Assembly: GCA_002725175.2 (NCBI GenBank)
Contig: PBQX02000118.1
Span: 1 to 13,402 of the forward strand
DNA: 13,402 bases
Reading direction: 5' to 3'
DNA from: CACKLF01 sp002725175
Lineage (GTDB): Bacteria; Pseudomonadota; Alphaproteobacteria; Rhodobacterales; Rhodobacteraceae
In this document: piece after piece, positions 1 to 7,985 of the stretch
Position numbering within the stretch: the first letter of the stretch is position 1
Layout of the letters: the number at the start of each line of letters is the position of its first letter
The notes under the pieces: generated by a model
The model's input: the letters and a program-made list of their open reading frames with translations, nothing else
The model's database searches: none
Told to the model about the DNA's origin: nothing
Translations under genes and position numbers: made by a program

Positions 1-279
1 CGGCTGCGGTTCGGGTTCAGGTTGTGGCTCCGGTTCGGGTTCGGGTTCAGGTTGCGGTTCGGGTTCAGGTTGCGGTTCGGGTTCAGGTTGCGGCTCCGGC
101 TGCGGTTCGGGTTCGGGATATAATGCTTCGGGTTCAGGTTGTGGCTCCGGCTGCGGTTCGGGTTCAGGTTGCGGCTCCGGCTGCGGTTCGGGTTCAGGTT
201 GTGGCTCCGGTTCGGGTTCGGGTTCGGGATATAATGCTTCGGGTTCAGGTTGTGGCTCCGGCTCTGGTTCTGGTTCGGG
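1..279 (-). repeat. Tandem repeats encoding PE/PQ-rich linker
   Basis: Short GC-rich units (variants of cggttcgggttcaggttg) repeat in tandem and encode alternating Pro-Glu and Pro-Gln on the minus strand. A longer unit is visible: the segment starting gggatataatgcttcggg occurs at 115 and again at 226, an offset of 111 bp (37 codons), so the frame is kept. The copy number is probably unstable, and such an array is easily collapsed in assembly. Confidence 0.9.
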
Positions 280-738
280 TTGTATTTCTATTGGAGGAGG
301 CATCGTTTCATAACCTGGTAATTTTGCTAAATATCCTGCAATATATTCTGCATCAAGATTACTAATGACTCCATCACGATTAACATCAGCATTTTTAAAT
401 AGAGATTCATCAATAAAATATCCTGATACATCTGCTACATATGATGCAATATACACAGCATCACCAATGTCAATCTCACCATTTCTATTTACATCACCGA
501 TCATAAAAGGCGGTAATGTTTCATAGCCTGGTAATTTTGCTAAATATCCCGAAATATATTCAGCATCAAGACTGTTAATTACACCATCTCTATTAACATC
601 CGCAATATCGATTTCCGACACATCGATAATATACCCTGATACATCGGCGAGATATGATGCAATATACACTGCATCACCAATGTCAATCTCGCCATTGCCA
701 TTGACATCGCCAATTAAAATTGGCGAATGCGCACTCAT
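1..738 (-). CDS. Dockerin-like repeat protein with Pro-Glu linker (C-terminus outside window)
   Basis: An open frame of 246 codons reads from an ATG at 738 to the left edge with no stop, so the C-terminus is missing. The N-terminus begins MSAHSPILIGDVNGNG and carries four EF-hand-like calcium loops of the dockerin form DxNxxGxxxxxD, at about residues 11-22, 47-58, 82-93 and 118-129. Each is followed by a helix such as DAVYIASYL and then GY. They form two tandem pairs, that is, two type I dockerin-like modules. From about residue 153 to the edge the protein is nearly all Pro, Glu and Gln, broken by ALYP. There is no signal peptide or membrane segment. Cellulosomal dockerins bind cohesins and usually lie at the C-terminus; here they are N-terminal. 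The missing part may carry the beta-rich domain of the neighbouring genes. The dockerin call is solid; a virion or scaffold role is inference. Confidence 0.85.
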   Translation of the reverse strand, partial: MSAHSPILIGDVNGNGEIDIGDAVYIASYLADVSGYIIDVSEIDIADVNRDGVINSLDAEYISGYLAKLPGYETLPPFMIGDVNRNGEIDIGDAVYIASYVADVSGYFIDESLFKNADVNRDGVISNLDAEYIAGYLAKLPGYETMPPPIEIQPEPEPEPEPQPEPEALYPEPEPEPEPQPEPEPQPEPQPEPEPQPEPQPEPEALYPEPEPQPEPQPEPEPQPEPEPQPEPEPEPEPQPEPEPQP

Positions 739-802
739 TTGGGTATACTATTATCGATATTATTATCACTTTCTTAAAAAAAAGGAGTTTTTTATTATGT
801 TT
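739..802 (-). promoter_or_regulatory. Short AT-rich spacer: 3' end of one gene, promoter of the next
   Basis: These 64 bp lie between the stop of the 803-1495 gene and the start of the 1-738 gene, both on the minus strand, so they must hold the promoter of the latter. A run of A followed by GGAG and a run of T (about 775-796) can form a weak A/T hairpin and may mark the 3' end of the upstream transcript. No recognised giant-virus promoter motif was found. Confidence 0.3.
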
Positions 803-1495
803 CTAAGATACTATTTCTACATTCCAATTATGACCAGGAATATCTGAAACAAGAGTTGTTTTAGTAAGTTCTGAATAATAATCACATGGAATTCTTAAAA
901 GAACTTTATAATCTGTTGTAGGTATTGTTTCATACATCTCTCTTATTACGGTATAACCATTTATAAGTCCAAAACTAAAATTTTTGTTTACTACTTCCCA
1001 ATTTAGAAGTTTAGAATACAAATTAGGAGCATTTTCAATATCTACATTATAAGGTAAAAAGTTGTTATCCACAAGTGCAGAAATACCAGAGCTATCAAGC
1101 CTAAAATCAAATGCAACAATATTTTTTTCAGAATTAATTGCCTTAGCTGAGATAATCATCATGTCTTCTTGAGTTAATCCACCCCCTAAATTGTATACAC
1201 TTTCTGTTACAAATTCTGCTTTTACTAACACATCGGTAGAAAATGCTTCTGGTTCTGGCTCAGGTTCTGGTTCCAAACCAACATCAATATCAGGAATATC
1301 GTAACCAGGTAATTTAACTAAATATGCCGCAATATATTGCGCATCTCCAATATCTATGTCTCCATTTCCATTAGCATCTACTAATGCTGGTCTAGGTATA
1401 TCATATCCTGGTAATCCAGCCAAATAAGCTGCAATATACTGTGCATCTCCAATATCTATTTGTCCATTATTAGTTACATCACAAAATTTTGGCAT
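803..1495 (-). CDS. Dockerin-like module plus beta-rich domain protein
   Basis: This 230-residue protein starts MPKFCDVTNNGQIDIGDAQY. Two dockerin-like calcium loops are at residues 6-17 (D6, T8, N10, D17) and 40-51 (D40, N42, N44, D51), each followed by an amphipathic helix and a LPGYDIP turn. A short LEPEPEPEPE linker (about 74-83) leads to a domain of about 145 residues with alternating hydrophobic strands (DVLVKAEFV, MMIISAKA, NIVAFDFRL, GLINGYTVI, KVLLRIP). That domain is homologous by eye to the one in the 1527-1997 gene and the two in the 2050-3450 gene. No signal peptide is present. The layout of strands, with an AFDF-type strand and a late G-x-INGYT strand, recalls cohesin-type beta sandwiches, but that resemblance is inference. 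No enzymatic motif is seen. Confidence 0.85.
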   Translation of the reverse strand: MPKFCDVTNNGQIDIGDAQYIAAYLAGLPGYDIPRPALVDANGNGDIDIGDAQYIAAYLVKLPGYDIPDIDVGLEPEPEPEPEAFSTDVLVKAEFVTESVYNLGGGLTQEDMMIISAKAINSEKNIVAFDFRLDSSGISALVDNNFLPYNVDIENAPNLYSKLLNWEVVNKNFSFGLINGYTVIREMYETIPTTDYKVLLRIPCDYYSELTKTTLVSDIPGHNWNVEIVS

Positions 1496-1526
1496 GATTA
1501 TACTATATTATAATATTAAATATACC

Positions 1527-1997
1527 TTAAAATTCGGACATTACTTTATAATTTGTTCCACAACTATCTGACACTAAAATCATTTTATCAATACTAACAT
1601 TTCTATCATAATTTAATACTAATACTTCTTGATATTCACCATTAACAACAACAAAACGATTACTATCTGTTGTAAATGCATTTATTTTACCACCTTTTTC
1701 CAAGTTAGTCGTAAATGCTCCTAACGAATAAAATGGAGTATATTTCCAAGAAAAACTAGACCAATTAAAATCTAATTTATTAACTTGTTCAATTTTACCT
1801 TCACTATTTTTTGGTGATACAGAACTAAATCCCAAATCATATGCAGAAATACTTTTTTCACTATTATCAGATGTTTTTAAAGATATAATAATACAAGGTA
1901 TTGGCACACGAGCACTATTTGGATTTGAATCTAAACACATTCGGGCAGGATCAAACTCTATTTTATACAAAATATCACAATTATCTTTGTTATTCAT
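1527..1997 (-). CDS. Stand-alone beta-rich domain protein, no dockerin
   Basis: This 156-residue protein (start MNNKDNCDILYKIEF) is the beta-rich domain of its neighbours without the dockerin pair or Pro-Glu linker. Matching blocks include PCIIISLKTSDNSEKSI (compare AMIISAKSSDDTEKIF in the 2050-3450 product), GGKINAFTT (compare GGAIAGYTT), GEYQEVLVL (compare SEFQELMVI) and DKMILVSDSCGTNYKV. The spacers to both neighbours are short (31 and 52 bp) and all three genes run the same way. If dockerins of the neighbours bind a partner encoded nearby, this solitary domain is a reasonable candidate, but a structural subunit related only by duplication is just as possible. No catalytic residues, signal peptide or membrane segment are visible. 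Confidence 0.8.
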   Translation of the reverse strand: MNNKDNCDILYKIEFDPARMCLDSNPNSARVPIPCIIISLKTSDNSEKSISAYDLGFSSVSPKNSEGKIEQVNKLDFNWSSFSWKYTPFYSLGAFTTNLEKGGKINAFTTDSNRFVVVNGEYQEVLVLNYDRNVSIDKMILVSDSCGTNYKVMSEF

Positions 1998-2049
1998 TTA
2001 TAAATATACATATTTTTTTATAATTCGCCTGCGACGCGGCCAAATCGAC
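1998..2049 (-). other. Intergenic spacer with a GC-rich patch
   Basis: This 52-bp spacer holds an AT-rich, TATA-like stretch just upstream of the 1997 start and a sharply GC-rich core (about 2026-2041, cgcctgcgacgcggcc) against the stop of the 2050-3450 gene. The patch resembles other GC-rich islets in this window. It may be a 3'-end signal, but I could not draw a convincing hairpin. Confidence 0.35.
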
Positions 2050-3450
2050 TCATTCTAAGATAGGTCCTTCATATTCTATTACAACATTATACAATCTGGA
2101 AGAGTCACTTTTTACTAGTTCTATTTTTTCTAGACTCATGAAATAATCAGAAGGAATCACCATCAACTCTTGAAATTCTGATGTTAGATTTATAAAATGT
2201 GACTGATTTGTTGTGTAACCAGCTATTGCGCCGCCACCATTAAGATTATTCGAAATTGTATAATCAAATATGGGTTTGAAAAGAATTTGAAAATTACTCA
2301 CATCGTATACATTATAATATTGTAAACATTCACTATCTTCTCCAGGATTATTAGATGAAACACCATTGGTTAATTTTGTTGTATTTCCACTAAAATCAAA
2401 CAAAAATCCATTAAATATTTTCTCTGTATCATCACTAGATTTGGCAGAAATAATCATAGCCTTTGTCGCCGGAGTTGTAGTATGGGGAGTTCCCATAATT
2501 AGATTACCACTATCATCTTGATCAAGGTATCCAACTCCCCCAATACCGGGAAGATATTGACCTTTTACAAATGAAAGAGATTCAGTGAATTCGCATTTAA
2601 TTATTATTTCTGGAATAGTTTGGGGTCCTTCGTATTCAATTGAAACACTATAAAGTTGACTGTTATCATCGCTAACAATTTCTAAAGAATCTAAATTTAC
2701 AGCATATTCGAAAGGAATTACCATCAATTCTTGATATTCTGATGTCAAAGATATATGGTCTTGATTTTGGTTGGATGTATATCCATTTATTACACCTTCA
2801 CCATTTAGATTTTCAACAATTGAAAAGTTAAATATTGGTTTGTATTCAATTTGAAAATCACTCACATTTTGTACATTATAATATTCAAGACACGATGGAT
2901 CTTGACCTGAAGATGGACTATTAGATGATACACCATTGGTTATTTTAGTAGTATCTTTATTAAAATTAAATAAAAATCCAGTCATATTTTTGTTTATTTC
3001 ATTTCCTGATTTAGCAGAAATAATTATTGCAGGTGTTGGAGGATCTGTTGGAGCAGGAGTTCCCATAATTAGATTACCCGATGCATCATAATCGAGTGCA
3101 CCAATACCACTTGCATCTTGAATATATTGACCTTTTACAAATAAAAGAGATTCAGTGAATTCGCATTTAATTATTACATCTGCGGGATATGGCTCTGGCT
3201 CTGGCTCAGGTTCTACACTGGGCATGGGGTCAAATGTTTCATAACCGGGAATGTTAACTATATGTGAAAGAATATAAGACGCGTCTAATGTAGTTACGAC
3301 ACCATCATTATTAGCATCTGCTGCAATATAATCCTCAGAGCCAGTTTCGATCGCATAACCAGGAATATTAACTATATATGAAAGAATAAAAGACGCGTCT
3401 AATGTACTTATGGTGCCATCATTGTTGACATCTCCTCTTATCCGTACCAT
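2050..3450 (-). CDS. Dockerin-like module with two tandem beta-rich domains
   Basis: This 466-residue protein starts MVRIRGDVNNDGTISTLDAS. Its two calcium loops at residues 7-18 (D7, N9, D11, D18) and 45-56 (D45, N47, D49, D56) follow the canonical dockerin pattern DxNxDGxxxxxD, and each is followed by a helix and NIPGY. A Pro-Glu linker (about 79-89) joins it to two copies of the beta-rich domain, about residues 91-275 and 281-464, offset by 190 residues. Shared blocks are IIKCEFTES, VKGQY, SGNLIMGTP, IISAKS, GFLF-F, TNGVSSN, SEYQELMVIP/SEFQELMVIP and a closing EYEGP. No signal peptide is present. With its neighbours it forms a paralogous set on one strand, built from the same two modules. 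A virion-surface or scaffolding role is inferred; no enzymatic motif is seen. Confidence 0.88.
   Translation of the reverse strand: MVRIRGDVNNDGTISTLDASFILSYIVNIPGYAIETGSEDYIAADANNDGVVTTLDASYILSHIVNIPGYETFDPMPSVEPEPEPEPYPADVIIKCEFTESLLFVKGQYIQDASGIGALDYDASGNLIMGTPAPTDPPTPAIIISAKSGNEINKNMTGFLFNFNKDTTKITNGVSSNSPSSGQDPSCLEYYNVQNVSDFQIEYKPIFNFSIVENLNGEGVINGYTSNQNQDHISLTSEYQELMVIPFEYAVNLDSLEIVSDDNSQLYSVSIEYEGPQTIPEIIIKCEFTESLSFVKGQYLPGIGGVGYLDQDDSGNLIMGTPHTTTPATKAMIISAKSSDDTEKIFNGFLFDFSGNTTKLTNGVSSNNPGEDSECLQYYNVYDVSNFQILFKPIFDYTISNNLNGGGAIAGYTTNQSHFINLTSEFQELMVIPSDYFMSLEKIELVKSDSSRLYNVVIEYEGPILE
2554..3176. repeat. Internal duplication in the two-domain dockerin gene
   Basis: The 53-nt segments at 2554-2606 and 3124-3176 differ at a single base. 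They lie 570 bp (190 codons) apart at equivalent places in the two beta-rich domains, pointing to a recent in-frame duplication or to gene conversion between the copies. Confidence 0.8.
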
Positions 3451-3489
3451 TATATATTAACAAATTATAAAATACTATACATTAATAAA

Positions 3490-5586
3490 TTATTCAAATA
3501 ACAAAAAATCTGGTGTAGCAGGCCCAGGCCAGCCGCTCGACGCTGTAGAACCGCCTGCATGAACTGATGTCGTCTCGACTTCGCCCGTAGCGTCGTAGTG
3601 GTCGAGGTCGACGAACTCGAAGTAGGTCTTGTTGTCGCCGTCTGTAACTAAAGTATATAAGTCAGTACCCGCGACCCCAGTATTCGCGGCACCACCACCA
3701 TCAAGCCAACCAATTATTATATAATCACCATTACGTAAATAGTTGTCGGAGGTGCCGCCAGCGCTCACGGACAAGATCACGCCGGTGGGATTGCTCTCAG
3801 TGCCTCTCGCATCGTCGTCGTATCTAATGCCAGGGTGCACGAGACCCTGGGATACCTTGTTCGGAGTCGAGCCCGTGGGGTCGTTCGACGCCCCCTTAAA
3901 AAATGTGTCCGGCATATTGATGTAATTGTTCGTGTCGAAGAACGCCTGGTTGGAGTCGTCCCAATTTAGCGCTTCTTCTGTACTAAGGACGCCGCCTAAG
4001 AGGCCAAACGTCGCTGGCCATCTTAGTTCTATCGGTATGATCCACTTGTCCTGGCCGTTAGCACTCTTCTGCTGCACCGTCCCTAGTCTAATAGCATAAT
4101 CTGATTCTACGGCATCTGCTGCTTCTGGTTCCGGCTCTGGTTCCGGCTCTGGGGGGCCCTGCTCTGGTTCTGGCTCTGGCTCTGGCTCTGGCTGTGGTGC
4201 ATTATCTCCCACTGTAACACTGGAGGCGCTGATGGTCACGCCGTTCTCGTCCGTCACGTCGCCGACCGCGAGCTCGTCCGCGCCAGTCAAGTTTAGTTTA
4301 TCGTTGACGGAGCCAATGAATTCCTCTTGAATCTCGGTGGTGACGAGTGCATTAGTCGCGGCGGTGGTCTGCGTATCCATCCCATCTGCGTCGGAATAAC
4401 CTTCAAAACCAACAACTACATTCACTAAAAGAGATCCTGAGCTAAGAGTTATTTCTATATCTTCTTCGGGCACGTTGAGCGCGTTTGCGTATTTCGTTTT
4501 GAGATCTGCTTTCAGAGCAGCCTCCTGCGCCGCCGTAATCGACGCATAATCAACTGCGGATAATTTATAAGTAATAGAAACAGTTGTTCTTGCTAATGAC
4601 GCTATATCCAGATTCCAACTGAGTACAAATGTTGAAGTAAGTTCGGTTGCTAAAAATCCAGATGCAAAAGCATTTGACGAGTCACCAGTACTTGATAAAG
4701 CATCAAGTGATGCTGGTGCTGCGTTATTTCCGGATGTGTCATGTGCAGAAAAGTTCATAGTTAATGAATAATATACGTAAAAATCATCACCAGTAACGAA
4801 ATTGACTCTTGTATCACCCGCCGCGATGAGATACGACGAACGATTACCCCAATAAGCCACCTCATCTTGTTCTGAAATATCATTTAGGACTCTGTTAAAC
4901 TGAGAAACTGTTTTGTTATATAAATCCGATGTAACACTGATTGTATTATCTGCATTTACAAATAATCTACTTGAACGATTAGAATCTTGTGTAAAATCCA
5001 TAGTGGGTTGTGTAACTTGTAAAGCGGTCGGATCAAACAAATGTCTTACTAATAAATTAAACAAAGCTCCTCTTAAAGTATCTTCTGGAGTATTAGTATT
5101 ACCCTCCGGGTGTGGGGTGTAAAAATTTGCATGGAAATCAGATATATTATGTATATCTAATGTTACACCACTTTCTAATTCTACACCACTAACATCTTGC
5201 GTTCGCGATATCCAAAATTTCGAACTACTTCCGTCGTTTGTTTCAACTGAGCTGTTTGTATAAATAGCAGCATAACTGAGTCCCTCTGCTAATAGGTTTA
5301 ACACTGCTGTTGATCCTGTATTACCAGAAGTATCAAGAACCTCATCCCATCCACCACCACCCATGTCATTCAAATCAACAAATTTAATTGTAAGATCTGT
5401 AATCTTACCATAATTAGTAATACAAAAATCAGCAGGTCTAAAAACACCAATTTCATCATCAGTTATTTCCCTCGTAAGACTCAAAGAATCTAATTGGATA
5501 ATTTTAGGATTTAGATATGTTGACATATTATGTTTTATGTCTACATTTTTTATAATTAAACTTAAATTAAATAACCCCAACACCAC
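3490..5586 (-). CDS. Large probable structural protein with SEA-like region and PE linker
   Basis: This 698-residue protein is taken from the outermost ATG. The ATG at 5526 (MSTYLNPKIIQLDS) is a natural alternative start because it frees more of the divergent promoter. Numbering here uses the outer start. Residues about 20-330 are Ser/Thr/Asn-rich, with predicted strands and no recognised motif. Around 334-395 (TTVSITYKLSAVDYASI through LSSGSLLVNVVVGFEG) it resembles the SEA-like segments common in algal surface proteins. A Pro-Glu linker follows at about 463-490, then a unique Gly/Asp-rich C-terminal domain of about 200 residues ending FLLFE. No signal peptide is present. Its linker ties it to the dockerin genes downstream, so a capsid-associated or fibre role is plausible but not shown. 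GC content swings strongly along the gene, with GC-rich blocks mostly in the C-terminal half. Confidence 0.75.
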   Translation of the reverse strand: MVLGLFNLSLIIKNVDIKHNMSTYLNPKIIQLDSLSLTREITDDEIGVFRPADFCITNYGKITDLTIKFVDLNDMGGGGWDEVLDTSGNTGSTAVLNLLAEGLSYAAIYTNSSVETNDGSSSKFWISRTQDVSGVELESGVTLDIHNISDFHANFYTPHPEGNTNTPEDTLRGALFNLLVRHLFDPTALQVTQPTMDFTQDSNRSSRLFVNADNTISVTSDLYNKTVSQFNRVLNDISEQDEVAYWGNRSSYLIAAGDTRVNFVTGDDFYVYYSLTMNFSAHDTSGNNAAPASLDALSSTGDSSNAFASGFLATELTSTFVLSWNLDIASLARTTVSITYKLSAVDYASITAAQEAALKADLKTKYANALNVPEEDIEITLSSGSLLVNVVVGFEGYSDADGMDTQTTAATNALVTTEIQEEFIGSVNDKLNLTGADELAVGDVTDENGVTISASSVTVGDNAPQPEPEPEPEPEQGPPEPEPEPEPEAADAVESDYAIRLGTVQQKSANGQDKWIIPIELRWPATFGLLGGVLSTEEALNWDDSNQAFFDTNNYINMPDTFFKGASNDPTGSTPNKVSQGLVHPGIRYDDDARGTESNPTGVILSVSAGGTSDNYLRNGDYIIIGWLDGGGAANTGVAGTDLYTLVTDGDNKTYFEFVDLDHYDATGEVETTSVHAGGSTASSGWPGPATPDFLLFE

Positions 5587-5651
5587 AAATCATAAAAATG
5601 ATGTGTGAACCGCAACTTAAGAATAATAAGAATAAACTCATAGTTTTAATC
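5527..5651. promoter_or_regulatory. Divergent promoter region
   Basis: The minus-strand structural gene and the plus-strand helicase diverge here. With the outermost ATGs only 11 bp separate them (5587-5597). Using the inner starts at 5526 and 5652 gives about 125 bp of AT-rich DNA with TATA-like runs (for example tttttataattaaac near 5546). This space argument supports at least one inner start. No known promoter motif was identified. Confidence 0.4.
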
Positions 5652-7985
5652 ATGAATGAGGATTACATTAATAATATTATAGAATTTCCATATAAAGTTG
5701 ATAAATTTCAAAAGGATTCTATTGATGGAATACTAAATGGGGATAACGTTTTGGTTACTGCACATACGTCGGCAGGTAAAAGCACTATTGCTGAATTTGC
5801 AATAGCATTATCTTCATCAAAGAATAAACGCTCTATTTATACAAGTCCAATTAAAGCATTATCAAATCAAAAATACGGAGATTTTCAAAAAAAGAACGGC
5901 ATTAAAGATTCATCTATTGGTATTTTGACAGGTGATATTAAGGTGAATCCGGATGCAAATGTATTAGTTGCTACAACAGAAATTGTGAATAATCTTTTAT
6001 ATACTAATATAGAGTATTTTGATAATGTAAATGCAATAGTACTGGATGAGGTTCATTATATACGCGATAATGACAGAGGACACGTATGGGAGGAGGTTAT
6101 TAGTATGATGCCTAAACACGTAATCTTAGTTATGCTATCAGCTTCAATTCCTGGAGCAGAAGGATTTCGTAAATGGGTTGAAAATATTAAAGGCAAAAAA
6201 TGTCATCTCATATCAACACATTATAGACCAGTTCCTCTTGTACACAAAGTATATTGGAATAATGAGTGTGACAAAGTTGTAACAAATACAAATGATGTAG
6301 ATAGTTTAAAGTACAAAGCATTTTATAATAATTGGAAATTGATTAATAGTAAACAACAAAAAGATCGTGAATCTTGTCCAACAATGCTTAAAAAATTTCT
6401 AGAATATTTAGAAAATAAAGAACTATTTCCGGCATTATTCTTCGTGTTTTCTAGAAAACAAACAGAAAAATTAGCATTGATGATTCAAAGGTCTTTAATT
6501 GATGGAAAGCAACAAACGGAATGCATTAATATGTTTGATTATTATGTGAAAAAATTCCTCGGTGAAACAGGCATGCAGTTATCACAAGTATGGACAATTA
6601 GAAAACTGTTAACAAAAGGTGTTTGTATCCATCATTCTGGTTTGATTCCGATTTTGAAAGAAATTATTGAAACATTATTTGACAAAGGATGGATCAAGGT
6701 TATGTTTGTAACTGAAACATTTTCAGTTGGAATCAATATGCCAACAAAATGTGTTGTATTTGGCGAATTACAAAAATTCGATGGTAAAGAACAACGTTGT
6801 TTAAATCCGGAAGAATATTGTCAAATGGCTGGTAGGGCTGGTCGAAGAGGTAAAGATACTTTAGGAACGGTGATTTATTTTCCAATTCCTCCAAAAAATA
6901 TGACAACACTTACGGATTTTAGTAATATTGTTAAAGGAAAGCATTCTTCCGTTGTATCTAAATTCAAAATGGATCCCGTTTTGTTATTAAAATGTATCGA
7001 AACAGAAAGAAAACCAGAAGAATTATTTGAATCAACCTTGATGTCCCAAGAAATAAACGATTGTATCAAAGGTATCAATCTTGAATTAGAATCATTGAAA
7101 CAGAAGAAGGGTTGTATAAGTATTAAAGATGATGATTATACAAAACTCGAACATATAAAAAAACAAGAAGTTGTTATGAGAAATAGCAAACCAAATAAGA
7201 GAAGGAAGATGCAAGCGCAAATTAATAATCTTAAAAAGGAAATAACAGAAGAAACACTACAAAACATTGAAAATTTGGAGAATATTAATAAAGATATTTC
7301 AAAACTAGAAAAAAATCTAGTACAATCAAAGAATTATATTATTGAAACATGTCAGTGGCAAGAACATATCCTTAAAAACACTGGTTATATATCCAGTGAA
7401 GGAAAAGTGACACTAAAGGGACGATGTTGTTCTTCTATTAATGAGAGTGATTCATTTCTAACAACGGAATATTTAACTTCATTGTTTGAAAGAATTGATT
7501 CAACTGGTATGTATCCATCAAAATCTTGTATATCATTTATTGTTGGTAGTTTAATAGATGAAAAAGAACTAAATAAAGACACCGATGGGGCGGCGTCTGC
7601 GTCGCATATGTATAAAGCATTATGTGTTCCTAATCATCAAGAAGTAAGTAATGAAATGAATTATTTAAAAAATAAATATGAAGAACTGCATGGTGAAGAA
7701 CGACTACGAGATATGAATTATAATATGACTCCAATGTTTGGTTGTTATGTTTACTTATGGACAATTGAAAAATGGAATTTCAATAGCATTCAGGAAAAAA
7801 TGTGTAGTGAACTTTATGAAGGCAACTTTGTTAGAAGTATGTTGAAAGTGTATAATATTTGTGAAGAATGGAAAAAGATTTCCGAAATCTATCAAAAACC
7901 TGAATTTTCAAATATAATTGAAGAAATTCAAAAAGAAATTATTAGAGATATTGTAGTAGTGGATTCGTTGTATATTGCTTCATAG
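5598..7985 (+). CDS. Ski2/Mtr4-like DEVH-box RNA helicase with DSHCT-type C-terminus
   Basis: This 795-residue superfamily 2 helicase is of the Ski2-like group, which unwinds RNA for 3'-end processing and exosome-type decay. Motif I is AHTSAGKST (residues 55-63), motif II is DEVH (150-153), motif III is SAS in LSASIPG, motif V is TETFSVGINMP (about 372-382), and motif VI is QMAGRAGRRG (409-418). A Lys/Glu-rich, probably coiled-coil segment (about 490-580) sits where cellular Mtr4 and Ski2 carry a larger arch insertion. The C-terminus, with EGNFVRSMLKVYNICEEW and IIRDIVVVDSLYIAS, matches the DSHCT domain that closes this family. It is shorter than the cellular enzymes (roughly 1000 or more residues). 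The outermost ATG is given; MNEDYINNIIEF at 5652 is a likely alternative start. A GC-rich islet near 7579-7602 encodes DTDGAASA just before the DSHCT part. A role in viral mRNA turnover is inferred. Confidence 0.93.
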   Translation: MMCEPQLKNNKNKLIVLIMNEDYINNIIEFPYKVDKFQKDSIDGILNGDNVLVTAHTSAGKSTIAEFAIALSSSKNKRSIYTSPIKALSNQKYGDFQKKNGIKDSSIGILTGDIKVNPDANVLVATTEIVNNLLYTNIEYFDNVNAIVLDEVHYIRDNDRGHVWEEVISMMPKHVILVMLSASIPGAEGFRKWVENIKGKKCHLISTHYRPVPLVHKVYWNNECDKVVTNTNDVDSLKYKAFYNNWKLINSKQQKDRESCPTMLKKFLEYLENKELFPALFFVFSRKQTEKLALMIQRSLIDGKQQTECINMFDYYVKKFLGETGMQLSQVWTIRKLLTKGVCIHHSGLIPILKEIIETLFDKGWIKVMFVTETFSVGINMPTKCVVFGELQKFDGKEQRCLNPEEYCQMAGRAGRRGKDTLGTVIYFPIPPKNMTTLTDFSNIVKGKHSSVVSKFKMDPVLLLKCIETERKPEELFESTLMSQEINDCIKGINLELESLKQKKGCISIKDDDYTKLEHIKKQEVVMRNSKPNKRRKMQAQINNLKKEITEETLQNIENLENINKDISKLEKNLVQSKNYIIETCQWQEHILKNTGYISSEGKVTLKGRCCSSINESDSFLTTEYLTSLFERIDSTGMYPSKSCISFIVGSLIDEKELNKDTDGAASASHMYKALCVPNHQEVSNEMNYLKNKYEELHGEERLRDMNYNMTPMFGCYVYLWTIEKWNFNSIQEKMCSELYEGNFVRSMLKVYNICEEWKKISEIYQKPEFSNIIEEIQKEIIRDIVVVDSLYIAS

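Noticed and set aside
1..279. CRISPR-like array
   Set aside because: The units are contiguous, without unique spacers, and keep a coding frame.
24..365. Open plus-strand frame rich in VRVQV
   Set aside because: It is the antisense of the Pro-Glu repeat array and partly of the dockerin coding region; the low-complexity repeat keeps every frame open.
1789..1796. Mimivirus-type early promoter AAAATTGA on the minus strand
   Set aside because: It lies inside the coding region of the 1527-1997 gene (encoding KIE), not upstream of a start.
3743..5122. Short plus-strand frames opposite the structural gene (3743-3925, 4913-5122)
   Set aside because: They are antisense to a long continuous frame and have no recognisable features.
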